Below are positions 1 through 11,659 of a DNA stretch of 64,000 nucleotides, one piece after another. Every line of letters starts with the position of its first letter. The stretch's first letter is position 1. Made by a program: the position numbers and the translations under genes. The notes under the pieces were generated by a model. That model ran no database searches. It was not told where the DNA came from and saw only the letters and a list, made by a program, of their open reading frames with translations. Origin of the DNA: Epiperipatus broadwayi (taxonomy: Eukaryota > Onychophora > Udeonychophora > Euonychophora > Peripatidae); NCBI GenBank assembly GCA_028023455.1, contig JAQFVV010000022.1:12047100-12111099 (forward strand), read 5' to 3'.

Positions 1-1423
1 TTGTTTAATAGGCAAGACCATGGCTGTAAAGAAAAGTTTGTAATATTACTTGTAATCTTTATTCTTTCATGATTATTATGTTTTGATTATGATTACTAGT
101 ATAGTATTAGATTGCATGATATATATATATATATAAATTTAAAGAAATAAAGTGATACACAATACAATTTTAAAGCACCCATTGCTTTCCACAAAGACTT
201 AATAATATTTAAATAATGAAAGCTGAAGACCATGGAAGATATGTATCATCCTTCTCAAAAATAAAATTGTCATATCTCACCTTGGTTTCAAATAATGGAT
301 TACTCCAGATTCTATCTGATCGTATTGAGCATTCACTGCTATGAACTTATGTAAATAGATAGCCAATGGCAAGAATAGGCTAGTAGGCAATGATGCTGAC
401 TGAATCCAAATATTTCCATTAAGGATGAGGATTTAGCAATAAAGTAGTCTTTTTGAAAGTAGGGTCAGAGAATTATTCTCACAAAGCTGAAAGACAGAAT
501 ACACATTCTCCATATATGTTCTTAGAGAACTGCTGTTATAAAACTGAAAGATAGAATCTCCATTCTCCAGACAATAGGGGTTAATCTAAATGGTTGACAC
601 AGTAAGGCAAGTCCACATTCAGAATTTGAGCTTCTAGGACCAAACATTGGCACAAGGCAATCTGCCATAGTACAACTGGAAGTGTGACTGGACCGACCCA
701 TGAGGCAGGCTGCCAAGATACAACTTAAAGTGGTATGAAACTTATAAGAGCACATGCAGTCCCTTCTTCTGTAGTTGATCCTATAATTAGAAGTGATATC
801 CTGCCAATAGTATCAGGTATAATATAGCCATTGTAAAATATATTGTAAATATGAGGGTATATTTGTTTTCATATTCATTGATAAATATATTAGAAACGTA
901 CATGTTTGTACTTACATGGGTTTGTGACTGCTTGAAACACAACAAAAATGGAAATAGATACCACTTCACAAAATTATTAAATTAATTCTTTCATCAAAAA
1001 AATGCAAAAAATAAAAGACACTAAGCTAGTTGTTTAATTAAATTTTCTTCCTCTGGAAAATGAGAAATAGCTACTTTAATCTTAAACTATGTCAAATTCT
1101 TAGTTTGTTCTGCATTTCAATCTTTAAGAATTCACATTTCCATGATTACATATTTAGAAAAAAAGGAAAACATTCTCTTTATTACTATCCCTATATTCCG
1201 TTTTTCATAACATTCATTATCTTTTCTATCCTTGATTACTTTTTAGTTAAAAATAAAAAATATCCATTTACTCCAATATTGAACAATAGTTGGATTAACC
1301 TTAGGCCAGCTATGTAGGAAAATAAAATCCTAAGTCTGACAGAAAAGTAAAAACAATTTCAAGTTTTATCTCATCTCAGGAAGATACACTACTATTATAC
1401 TATGAAATATATTTTAAAAGAGG
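1..1423. other. AT-rich noncoding DNA
   Basis: I see no gene here. It holds a short TA tract (about 121-136) and a pair of similar 24-base stretches (489-512 and 544-567). The short reading frames have no recognisable domain and are probably chance openings. Confidence 0.6.
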
Positions 1424-1716
1424 CAAAATTCTCCATACAGTAATGTCACTCAGTACAAGCCAGAGTAATCAATGGATGCCAGAAGGCTTGTGCATAAAAT
1501 CCCTATCTAGTGCCTACTCATCCAATATCCCCAGACTAGTTTCTAGCTTGTGGCTTTTGTCAGTGAGGAGCCTTGGATCTGAGAGCACTGCACCTAGATC
1601 AACACATCCATTGATTACTCTGGCTTGCACTGAGTGGCACTACTGTATGAAGAGTTTGCCTGTTTTAATAACAGTTATGAGCAAACATAAGAAATGGTGA
1701 TCATGTGATGTTTAGA
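1424..1716 (-). repeat. Family-1 hammerhead repeat, copy A
   Basis: This is a palindromic repeat. The stretch 1424-1480 is the inverse of about 1606-1662, and the right arm continues through a TAATAACAGTTATGAGCAA block to GTGATCATGTGATG. The same blocks recur at 5.7, 22.1, 41.7, 45.6-46.1 and 54.2-55.4 kb. Between the arms lies a hammerhead motif on the minus strand. The copy lacks the outer left arm and is internally shortened after the CACCTAGATC block. The short reading frame across it is a by-product of the repeat. Confidence 0.85.
1522..1576 (-). ncRNA. Hammerhead ribozyme motif, core-mutated (family 1, copy A)
   Basis: Read on the minus strand, the order is CCAA, GGC, TCCTCA, CTGACAA, a short hairpin (AGC, CACAA loop, GCT), GAAAC, TAGTC, TGGGGA, TA, TTGG. 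Stem I (TCCTCA/TGGGGA and CCAA/TTGG around a GGC/TA internal loop) is intact, and stem II covaries (AGC/GCT, against GGC/GCC elsewhere). The invariant G8 is A (CTGACAA instead of CTGANGA), so self-cleavage should be lost in this copy. Confidence 0.75.
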
Positions 1717-3461
1717 TATATTTTAACATGTTCTATGATCATCAAATTTAATAGTAATGTCAAGTCATATAATGCATATGAATTAAAGATTTTACAGCAA
1801 TTTTGTAAAAGAATGCTCTCTTCTAGCTTAGAGAATGTGTGAATATATATATGTGGGTGTATGTAATTTACATCATCATAGACCTCAACTTCAAACAAAT
1901 CAGATTAACAGAAATCACTTGTCAAAAGATTACATTAAGTAGTAATTTTATTTACTATCTGTTTGTAGTATTATTTTGACAACAGATTAAACATGAGAAC
2001 TGTGATGATAAAATTTACACATAATAATCAAGTAACTGTGCGCCCTTATAACTTTACTATATATATAAATGTGTATGAGTATATAAAGAATGATAACTTA
2101 TAGTTTTATATAATTCAAACAAATACTAAATTATCTAATGCAATCTCTGTATTTATATATTATTAACTTTTATCTACTTTATAGTGAAACTCTCTAAGTG
2201 AAAGTTCAGTTTCCTATTATATAAGCCTGATATATATAAATTCATAATAACATTTAAAAACTATCTGACATATAATTCCAAATGCATTGTATCTTTCATA
2301 GACAAACAGTAATTCAGTTTTGCAGCAAAAAAAAAAAAGAAGTAAAAATTATCATTCACTAGCAACAAACTATTTTTTTTTATTATCATAGTTGGTCAAA
2401 TTTAAAAAATGGTTTGGCTTAGTAATGCAAAAAACGAAAGGAAAATATTTTTATTTTCTTCATTATCATAAAAATTAACTTTACTTCTTATATAACACTC
2501 ATTATGGTTAATTTGTTCAGAAAATCATGTTATCTCAGCATTGGAAGTGTTAAATTGAGCTTCAATCTAAGAATTTTTGACTTATTAGTTTGTCCTTCTT
2601 TATCATATTATTTAAAGTGGAATAAATAACTTGGCTTAGTAGAATAGAGAAGAAAAAAGATATCTTCTGTAAATTACAAAAAGTATCATTACCGTTATGT
2701 TTAAAATTGAATATTGATTAAGCAAAAATAAAGTAAAATAAGGGAGAAGGATGTAAATTACTTTCATATATTAACATAAATAATACTTTAATTTAACAAG
2801 CAAAAGAATAGACTTCATTAATTACAAAATATTAATTAAGGGCATCCATTATTTTAAATAATATTAGAAACAGATTTCAATTACTATTTTATGAAAATGT
2901 TTTCAATGTAGTATCACTGAAAAAACAATCATTCAAAAAAAGAAAAATATATACTTGAATATATCCTTTTGCATAAAGTTATATATATATATACTTATAT
3001 AGAAATCAGATTAAACAAGTTATAAAATGTTTTACTTGTATAAACTGCAAAATTCATGCATGGGCTAATGTTTTCATATACAAAATATATAAAAGAAGAT
3101 AGATTTGTTAACAGTAAATAAACAACTTCTATTTACAAAACAGTATACTATTAGTAATATAAAATTGTTAATATATATTTAAAAAGTTCCACATGAATTA
3201 TTTTAATAATAATCAGTCCTCTGGAAAATTATGGATTGAGAGTTTGTGTATTAATCGATGAAATATTCTATAGTTATCATAAAAGAATTAACATTTATTC
3301 AAATTCATAATTTAAAAATTATAAATATTACAATTATTAGTTCTTTCTATCTTAGACATTGCTTTATTTCTAAAATAAGCAAATCCATTAACAAATTATA
3401 AAAGATTATTGCATAATAATATAATCAACAAACTATACATATTTAAATAGAAGCAAAAACT
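1717..3461. other. AT-rich noncoding DNA
   Basis: I see nothing recognisable: scattered TA runs and A or T homopolymers, no domain-bearing frame and no clear repeat boundary. Confidence 0.55.
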
Positions 3462-3745
3462 CTTCCATACAGTACATCCTACCACCTAATGTAAGCTCTA
3501 ATAGTCAATAGATGTTAAAGGTTTTTCATTTTAATCTCTATCCAGCACTGATCCCAGATCCACTGATAAAAGCCATAAGGTAGAAACTAGTATGAAAATA
3601 TTGAATGGAAAGACACTGAATAGATTAAAATGCACATTCTTCCAGCATATATTGATTAATAGAGTATGGCATTATTATGGGGAAATTTTTTTACTAGTAG
3701 TAATAGCTTGTATAATCATAAAGAAATGATGACCATATGATGTTT
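3462..3745 (+). repeat. Family-1 hammerhead repeat, degenerate copy H
   Basis: This is a strongly diverged copy. It starts with a variant of the CTCCATACAGTA arm, carries a hammerhead remnant, and ends near GATGACCATATGATGTTT, a decayed form of the GTGATCATGTGATGTTT end of other copies. It appears to be the oldest copy in the window. Confidence 0.65.
3552..3603 (+). ncRNA. Hammerhead ribozyme remnant (family 1, copy H)
   Basis: CTGATAA (from 3563), then AAGCCATAAGGTA, GAAACTAGTA, then TGAAAATATTG. It aligns with the intact copies but has lost about ten bases of the 5' side of stem I, and G8 is A. The palindrome ACTAGT of helix III is kept and the cleavage-site base is A. Confidence 0.6.
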
Positions 3746-5699
3746 TCTATACCCTTTTACACAGTACTTAACAGTTCAATTTTGTCTTCCATTCACATTA
3801 CAGTTTAATTCCAAAAAATGGATATTTATTTAAACCCTTCAGTGATATATTCATAATCAGTTTTAAATCTATGCAATTATGCTTACCTACCATTAACAAA
3901 ATCATTTATTTAATTCTCTTTACTCAGATTCACTAATTTTTAGTCACTGAAAATTATTGAGCCATTATTGAACATAGATAAAAACTTTTAGATTACTCTT
4001 CTTTCTGCTTTGAGAATAAATAAGTTTATTGCTTGTTATAATCTGCTCCTTCCTTCATGATGGTCCAAAACATCCTCAATTTTCTTGGTTTTTTTCTAGC
4101 TACTATTTTGAGTATTTTTACTGAAGTTCCAGCTGTTGTTTTTTTTTTATATAAACTATTGTATTTTTAATTGATCCTAAACAACTTTATGATAAACACG
4201 TTAAATTAGCCTGAAATTAAAACTTAAAAGAATACAATTAAACTATTTATATATAACCTCCCCACCCCTTTTCAAAATTTTGGAATGGCCATTTTAAAAT
4301 ATGCAGACTATAAACAAAACTAATTACTGAATTAATAATGAAAAACATGGCTTTAAATTTTTTTTTTTAAAAAAACTGATTTTATTTCCTCGATTACTTC
4401 TAATTTTAATATAGTTAATACTTTACATACTAAGTTTATAAACCATTTAAATCTACTTAGCCGCTGGTTTTATTTACACATATTCTAAAATTTAATTGTA
4501 TATTTTTTCCTTGATGAAAATTTAACCATGTCCTGCATAATTCATTTCTTTCGTTAATTGTAATTGTACTGATAAGCAGTCGTATAAAACAGATATTTGT
4601 ATTTATTTAACTCCTTAATTTAACTTCATCAATATTAAGTATATTAACGTACACTAAAACTTTTAATCGGGTCAGTGAATACGCAAATAGTATACAATAA
4701 TTTATAAATGTTTACGTTTAATACCTTTAGTTCTAACATATATTTTATAAATTATAACTAAGTTAATTGTTATTAAAGTGAATCAAAGATAAGCAACCAC
4801 AGTAATTAAATGTAAGTTAAGATAAAATGGAACAAAGTTTTGGCACAAACATGTTAACTATTAAACGAACGTTTAAAAATATATACTTACGCCATTCCGT
4901 TAAATTAATGTTTGATAAATGTTAGCTTTCTGCAAAACTTCTGGCGGATATAGATAAACTATTATATACTAATATACAGGTATCACTCGGGAAAAACATG
5001 TGTTACTGGAAATCCTCCTACAAAACTTTATGACATAACTTTTATAAATAAATTAAATTGCCCGCGGAATGAAATGACGGTTTGATCCAAAGTGACCCAA
5101 ATAACCAATTAAAAGCGTAACCTCCCTAAACAACTTTAATAACAAAAAACCATTTGTTGCTCAGTTTATATCAAACGTGCCAAATAGGTTTCACAACCAC
5201 CTTATTCTTTTTATAAATAAACTTTTAATATTAACTTTTTATTATCTATATTGTTAAAATTTAATTAAAAGATAAACTCGGGAATATATATGTACGGTAT
5301 TTGAATTAAAATTATTTTAAAAAATCGAAACTTGTCGCTTATTTATTACTGTGCATTTATTTTTTTGCGTAATAAATCATAATTTATTTTATTCTATATA
5401 TAATGTTAAATTTATATATGGCTTACTAAATGGTGGTCTTCAATGTTATTTAATATTTATATTTTAGAGGAATATAGAGCATTATTTATCAGTACTAAAT
5501 TAATTTGACATTATGAATCAAATAGCTAGAGGGGCGGCAGCTACTATCTAGGCACAGGTTATACATAGAGTGCCATAGAATTGAAAAAAAGAAAAGAAAA
5601 AACAAATGAAAGTTTTTAATTGATTAATCGGATATAGTACAGAAAATTTATCTTGGTCATACATTTTGACTCATTTTTATTCACATGATGATGAAATGG
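3746..5699. other. AT-rich noncoding DNA
   Basis: No gene or repeat boundary is recognised. A slightly GC-richer patch near 5525-5575 has no identifiable content. Confidence 0.55.
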
Positions 5700-5921
5700 C
5701 CAAATTCTCCATACTGTACGGAGAGTTTTGCCGAAGGCCACAAGTCAGACACTAGTCTGGGGATATTGGATGAGTAGGCACTAGACAGGGATTTTATGCA
5801 CAAGCCTTCTGGCATCCATTGATTACTCTGGTTGGGACGGAGTGGCACTACTGTATGGAAAGTTTTGTCTGTTTTAATAACAGTAATGTGCTAGCATAAA
5901 AAATAGTGATCATGTGATGAT
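5700..5921 (+). repeat. Family-1 hammerhead repeat, truncated copy G
   Basis: A short arm (CTCCATACTGTACGGAGAG) is joined directly to the middle of the hammerhead at about 5731. The rest of the unit follows (TGAGTAGGCACTAG, ATTTTATGCACAAGCC, TCCATTGATTACTCT) and ends with the inverse arm and GTGATCATGTGATG. The join shows a 5'-truncated or internally deleted insertion. A 39-base hammerhead fragment (5731-5769) keeps stem II (GGC/GTC), ACTAGT and the 3' side of stem I but lacks CTGA, and GAAAC has become GACAC. Confidence 0.75.
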
Positions 5922-6368
5922 GATGAAATGCATGCACCATACACAGTGACATTGTAACAGCCCTTAAAAATGATTTGCACATAAGCCCCTTTATAAGATT
6001 GGTAGTAAACATCAGGAAGGTGGTTAGATGTGCCTTTGTAGACACATTGACCTGCAGAATAAAGATATTAAAAATAAACATTTGTTTGCTTTAACCGATT
6101 GACTAAAAGCCTGTTGCGATGTATGGATTAATAGCTTCAGCTTACAAATTGAAAAAATTTCAAATAAATTCCAGACTTTTTCATTTAATTGACTTATAAC
6201 CAACTATACCAGCTATTTAAAATTGGTTGGTAAATGGGTATCTAGCTATTCTCAACTAAAAGCATTGTTATGAGAAGAGTTTAAAGCAGTAAAGCAATCA
6301 TCTCCATTTTCAAAACAATACAAGTATTAAAAGACATGATAATATTTAAATGAATAAATAATATTTAC

Positions 6369-6555
6369 TAAGGCTGTAACCTCAAGAATGTGCGCGTAAA
6401 AATGCGATAGTAGGGACTTCTACAGGTCTTAACAACAAGCTTACGTTTTGGAAGAAAAGAGGGGAATCCCTCACGTGAGCTTGTGGTTAAGACCTATAGA
6501 GGTCCCTACTATCACATTTTACGTGCACATTCTTGAGGTTACATTACAGCCTTAA
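6369..6555. repeat. Palindromic MITE-like element
   Basis: Near-perfect inverted repeat with arms of roughly 80 bases (from TAAGGCTGTAACCTCAAG at the left to its inverse ending at 6555) around a short centre. The blocks ATGCGATAGTAGGGAC and TCTACAGGT recur at 25.22 kb and 35.64 kb, so it is a dispersed family. It has no coding capacity. The AT-rich flanks make any target duplication ambiguous. Confidence 0.8.
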
Positions 6556-7374
6556 TAAATATTACTTACGTAATCAATGTGCGTTTAAATAAATTTATAA
6601 TAAAATAAATAATCATATGCATTTATTGCTCAAGAATTCACAAAAAGTTCAAGCACCAAAGTGATAGAGCTGTCATTCTACTACTGCATCAAACCATGCA
6701 AGGCTTTGCATAAATTCAAATACTGTGAAAACTTTACATTCATAAATATACCTTTGATTATTCCAAAAATAAAACAAAAAGATGATAGATCATTCTTAAG
6801 AAATACTGTTCATATGATTATTAATAATCTATCTTGATTTCATAACACCTAATAATATTAAAGTAAATTGTCAAAACATTCCTTAGTACATTACTATTTT
6901 TTTAACAAATTTATAGTAGTTCTGCTTTTTCTGAATAACATGGCTGTAATGTGCTTATCAAGGTTCATAGCTTCAATATAGCAAGTTGATTTTAGAAATC
7001 ATTGACATATAAATAAATATTAATTTTTTTATAAGCTTTAGTCATGAATTAATATTTATCTCTTCACAGACTGAATAGCATGGACTGTAGTTTGTTTGCC
7101 AAGAAAAGTAATTTCAATGCAGAAAGATAATCTTAAAATCAAATAAATCATTGGAATATAAAGTAAATAGAAATAAATGTTTATTAAATTTTATAAAAGC
7201 CTTTTTCATGAATAAATATTTATCTCTTCAGAGGTGAAATAGTAAAATAATAATTGCATTTATATATTGAACTATTTCCATCATCTAATATGAGTATTGA
7301 ATGTCTTTAGAAAAATTTAACTTTATTTAAATATTCTAAATACATTCAACTGTTGGCAATAGCACACAGGTTAG
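6556..7374. other. AT-rich noncoding DNA
   Basis: No gene seen. The phrase ATGAATWAATATTTATCTCTTCA occurs twice (about 7044 and 7208), suggesting a weak local duplication. Confidence 0.5.
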
Positions 7375-7545
7375 TATATGTACAACATTTCGAGAGGCAT
7401 TATTTTCCCCTCTTCTTCAAGTGTTGCTGGTCTGACCAGTGACAGTACTAGCATGGGGAATCAAATCTGGACCCTTAGATTCTTGAGTATTAAATGTTAA
7501 GGTAACACTGTAACCAACTGAGCCATCCTGCCAAACGAAAAGTCA
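7375..7545 (-). mobile_element. tRNA-derived SINE (SINE type 2)
   Basis: Read on the minus strand it begins with a tRNA-like head (GGATGGCTCAGTTGGTTACA, an A-box) and a B-box-like block (AGATTTGATTCCCC). A conserved-looking tail domain follows: CTTGAAGAAGAGG, a loop, CCTCTCGAAATG. The inserted bases between the boxes and the attached tail argue against a functional tRNA gene. A polymerase III promoter is inferred from the boxes. It differs from the SINE at 8.3, 32.6 and 51.5 kb. Confidence 0.7.
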
Positions 7546-8286
7546 ATAGAAATTTCATAAACTTATCTATGAGATTCTTCCTGATTTCTTCACTATTTTC
7601 TAAGAGCAAAGTTGGTTAGTGGTTTCCATACATTATTAATAGTCACACTAGGTTGCAATTGTTTGTCATTGTCATGTGAGCAGCTTCTTTTAATTTTTTT
7701 TCTTTGTACCAAGTTGATATGATATAAATCACTTCTTAAATAAACTCGAAAGTTTTTGTGCAAAAATTACCTGCTCAAAAATCTTACCCCAAATTAAATA
7801 TTCCTTCACCTCAAATTCTTTATTACATTAAGCTTATTTACTTCTTATTTATTAGATAATAATATTTTTTGGACCCGATTCATTTTTTTTTTTTTTTTTG
7901 CAATCATTCATATTTTAATAAAAATCATTTTGTTAATTCCATTTTCCTATTCTCCAATTTTATTATAAAGACCTAGAGTAAAAAAAAATCATAAATTCTC
8001 TTCCTCTTTCATTCTCTTTACCTTAAATTTCTTTCACTCTCCATATAAACTGTGTCAAACCTTTTTCAACATTCTACATTCCAAAAGTATTTAATACCCT
8101 CTTCCCATATCCTCATAAGTTATAACTACAGTCTAAATCTTTACTCTATTTTCTCTTTCTTTCTGAAATTAAATTTTTGCCTTTGCATCAAATAATAATA
8201 AGCTTCCTTTAATGCTGCAAAAATTATTTAATTTTTATATAATTTTTATTTAAAAAAAAAAATTAAATTTTGTTTTTATATAACCC
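7546..8286. other. AT-rich noncoding DNA
   Basis: Pyrimidine-rich on the plus strand (TTC/CTT runs). No gene or named repeat recognised. Confidence 0.5.
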
Positions 8287-8423
8287 AAAACTATTATATA
8301 TGTATATGTCAAGCGTTGATGACCGAGTGGTTATGACAGCTGCCTTACAAACAGTTGTCCCAGGTTCACTTCCCAGCTGATGCTTTGACACATGAAAAAA
8401 AAAACTATTATATATATATATGT
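8287..8423 (+). mobile_element. tRNA-derived SINE with target-site duplication (SINE type 1)
   Basis: The body, 8310-8400, starts with a tRNA-like A-box (TGACCGAGTGGTTATGACAG) and has a degenerate B-box (GGTTCACTTCC). It ends GACACATG plus a run of A. It is flanked by a 23-base direct repeat with one mismatch (8287-8309 and 8401-8423), a typical LINE-machinery footprint. The same family lies at 32.6 kb and, shortened, at 51.5 kb. It is a SINE and not a tRNA gene, because the acceptor ends do not pair. Confidence 0.85.
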
Positions 8424-9149
8424 TTTTAATAAGTGTATTTCTTTTATCTAATCAAGGTGTCCATGTTCTTTCCCAATTCTTCATATTCATCCCATTTCTT
8501 ATATAAATATAAGGGAATAAATTGTCTATCTATTAATTTTACATTTTATATAACTTCTCTTGCCCAACATGTTCATTATCCTTTCTACAAAATCCAATTA
8601 AATACTACTGTCATTAGATGTAGTTAAAAATTTTATTCCAGCACATATACAATTTCATATTGAACTAGCATTCCTCATTTGGTCCAGGTCTCAACTCTGC
8701 TTACACATATGTTCATTATTTCTTCAGTATTGTTCAATACCTAACTAATATAATTTAATTTACAAGTGTTTAAATTTTTTTGCTCATAATTTTGATTTCA
8801 GATTAACACATTACTGATTATAATAAATCTTTTATTGTTAGTGATAAGTAGGGAACAAATTATTAAGACGTGTAAGAGATTGTGATTTGGGTCAAGTGAA
8901 AAAGTGCTAATTTAGTATAGAATAGATTTTGGTCATCATTTAATTTTTTCATATGTCTTTATTCATATAATGATTAATATTTATTAAGTGGATAATCTCT
9001 AATCTAATGAATATCTAATAAAAATTATTAATGTCTTTATTCATATTTACACGTCAAAAAATGAGAGTGAATTATTCCATGTGTTTATGCTTAATTTCAA
9101 AAAAATATATATTAATCTTTAACTGAGATTGAAAGTTTAGGTAGTTGTT
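8424..9149. other. AT-rich noncoding DNA
   Basis: No gene or repeat recognised. The short frame near 8433-8627 has no features of a conserved protein. Confidence 0.5.
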
Positions 9150-9240
9150 CTGATTGTGTCATGTGGCTGCTTGATGGCACTGTTGCTTGCAAAAATAATG
9201 AAATGTAATGTTACTGGGCCGATAATTTTTTTGTTTCTGC
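9150..9240 (+). mobile_element. Fragment related to the 61.2 kb hAT element
   Basis: The stretch through AATGTTACTGGGCCG resembles 61530-61600 in the complete hAT element at 61217-63009, including the GTTACTGGGCCG core and similar upstream sequence. No terminal repeats remain, so this is a fragment. Confidence 0.5.
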
Positions 9241-9366
9241 TCTCCACCAATATTTCAAAGTATTTTTAAAAAATTTACCATGGTATTTAACAAAATTTAC
9301 ATTTTAAAAATATATAAAACCAAGAGTTTGAAAATGTATATTATTTTCTGAATGCAAATTAGAATA

Positions 9367-9491
9367 AATACATGCACTAGTCTGAACGAACCAAGCTGGC
9401 AGCGCGTAGTGATGGAATGTGCGGGGGACGGGACTCTGATGGTTTTGACAATCCGAAGGATCGTCCAATACATGCACTAGTCTGAGCAAAT
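9367..9491. repeat. Direct repeat exactly 100 bases apart
   Basis: AATACATGCACTAGTCTGA occurs at 9367 and again at 9467. The spacer is unusually GC- and CpG-rich for this window (GGCAGCGCGTAGTG, GTGCGGGGGACGGG). It may be a tandem duplication or the duplication flanking a short insertion. No coding sense is recognised. Confidence 0.65.
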
Positions 9492-10730
9492 TGATCTTAT
9501 TATTTCAAAAACAACAGACAGTAGCAGCCATTGTATTACTATCATAGCTGTTCTCCCGCAAACGTGCCTTTTCGCGAGAATTATTGAAATGCTTCAATGA
9601 CCTAACCTTTTGCAATTATTTTCACCTTCAAAAATGTGTAGGAAAATGGGGTGTGGCTTACAATTATTAGTATCTAATAGTAGGTCAGGTAAGGTATAAG
9701 ATCCTTAATTCGAATGCACATAAAAACACTTATGGCCTGTTAAATTCCATACACCCTCACATCCTAGAGTAATGATCTATGAAGTGTGCACTGTTTCCAT
9801 AGTGATGTGAAACACAATATGCAATGGCATCTATGTCTGCTAATGGCTAATATGAACAAATCTGTTCTAGAGGCTGTAAGTTGGGCTGCATATATGGCAT
9901 TTTTCTGTGCTTTTGCAAGCAACAGCATTGTCAAGCGGATGCATGACATGGTCGGAACAACTACCAAAGTTTATATCTATACTAAAAGTAATATAATCTC
10001 TAGTCTAACATATGAATATTAATAATCATAAAAGTATATATTTGAAGTACATTGTGTCAAAATTGATGCAGAAAGTTTAACATTTGTAAATCAAATTATA
10101 GTAATTGTATTTACTAATCTCTTTTCATTTACATATTGTAACCTTTCAAATACTTTTAGTTTACTTTTATTTTCCCTTGATATAAAATAAGTTCTTCTCA
10201 TTTTCTGTTGAGTAGCTTCATTTGTTGTCTATAAACTACCATCCAATACATATCTATATATTTCTATTTGTATTCTAAGTAAAAATTTCTGAGATCCAAG
10301 CCAAAGCATTTGTATATACATCATATTTATTATATAAAAATATGTCAGATATTTATTCAATCCTATTCTATTTGGACTTTATTTGTTAACATCAATTCTT
10401 TACTAAACTTCCCTGATTCAAATCAAATATTTCCCATTTTCTATTTTTCAGATTTACCTTTCCTATTAAAATAGAAATTCATATAACACTACAATACTAA
10501 CCAAAACAACAAAATTTTATTAAAATTCTTACACAACCATGTTTTTCTCTATCATTAAATAGTCCTTCTCAAGTAAAATTCAACTAAACGTACAACATAT
10601 ATATACAAAACAAAATCGTCTTCCCATCATTCACTTCACCAACCAACTCCCTTTCATATCAAAAGATGTCTTCATGAGATTGACAGTCTCAGATTCAAAA
10701 AAATTTTATCATCAAAGTTTCTTTTACTTT
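9492..10730. other. AT-rich noncoding DNA
   Basis: No gene recognised. Two overlapping antisense frames (about 9764-10022) have no domain. The right end runs into the Penelope-like remnant. Confidence 0.5.
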
Positions 10731-10734
10731 TCCT

Positions 10735-11400
10735 TTTAATTCATGTTTTTCATAAGGATAACATCTGCATTGTCAATTAATATTTTATGACCTGCATTTA
10801 TTGCACGAATATTCAAAGCTAAGTTTTGATGTCTATTTTTAACTCTACTCATATGAACTTTAACTCTTTCATTAAGACTTAATTTACTCTGACATATATA
10901 AATTTTATCAGAATTACAAGGTATCTTATAAACTACGTCAGCAATAGATTTGCAATCGACTGTTTTGAACTATTCAGTAATAAATTTAAATTCAAGCCTT
11001 TCTTCCAGGCCACTTTCATACCACTTTCCTATTAAGTACCTTGACTTGAATTTTTCTTCATTGAATTTAATTTTTAGTTTCACATTTTTCTTAATAACAA
11101 GTCCAATTGTTTAGCACCATATCAACTGCAAAAAAAGAGAACTGCCATATCACTTATTCTACTGGTTCCAACTATAGAATTCTCATTCCTTTCTCTAAAT
11201 TTCTTAGATCAATCTCTCATTCTTTTAAAATCAAAATAAAATAGTAATTGTAGTAATAGACAACCATGTTTCATATGTAATTTCTAGTTAATTTTATACC
11301 CCCAATTGTTATTTATAAAAATTACCCTATAAAGGCTCATAATAACTTTTTTTTTTACTTCCAAACGTTTTTCAGAATATATTTCTATCTATTCCTTTGT
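10735..11400 (-). pseudogene. Penelope-like element remnant: GIY-YIG endonuclease region
   Basis: Read on the minus strand, one frame (about 10740-10975) gives ADVVYKIPCNSDKIYICQ, then SLNERVKVHMSRVK, a NLALNIRAINAGHKI block and NADVILMKN. This follows the Penelope-like GIY-YIG pattern: V-Y-K-I-P-C for the first tyrosine strand, K-I-Y-I for the YIG strand (G replaced by C), the R of SLNERVKVH, and the AGHKI / NADVI blocks. Upstream (11000-11400) the frame is broken by stops and shifts but still carries the lysine-rich linker that precedes the endonuclease. The reverse transcriptase core is not recognisable, and the adjoining hAT may have replaced it. In PLEs this domain nicks the target DNA to prime reverse transcription. 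This copy is dead. Confidence 0.75.
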
Positions 11401-11659
11401 TTCACAATAGGGATAGTACCATCCAGTGATAATATCCCAAATTTCCAAGAACCAGTTCTCTAAAAGTAGATTGTATTTAAGAACCTATTCTGTTTATTTT
11501 TTTCCTTCTAAGCATGGAAACAAATCACTTCTTGGTTTCATACCTAAAAATTTTTGGCGACTTCTCAGAAATTTTGCATGCCCCCCATACACAAAAAGTG
11601 CTGCCTTGCACATGCGCACTATGATATACTTTGCAATCTCACTTATGGAATTAAAAAAG

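Noticed and set aside
1443-1700. 85-residue open frame as a gene
   Set aside because: It is antisense across a dispersed ribozyme-bearing repeat. Equivalent frames in other copies are broken.
8310-8400. A true tRNA gene
   Set aside because: It has A- and B-box wording, but no pairing acceptor stem, a poly-A tail and a target-site duplication. It is a SINE.
9764-10022. Two overlapping antisense frames
   Set aside because: Neither shows a domain or conserved composition, and each is the mirror of the other.
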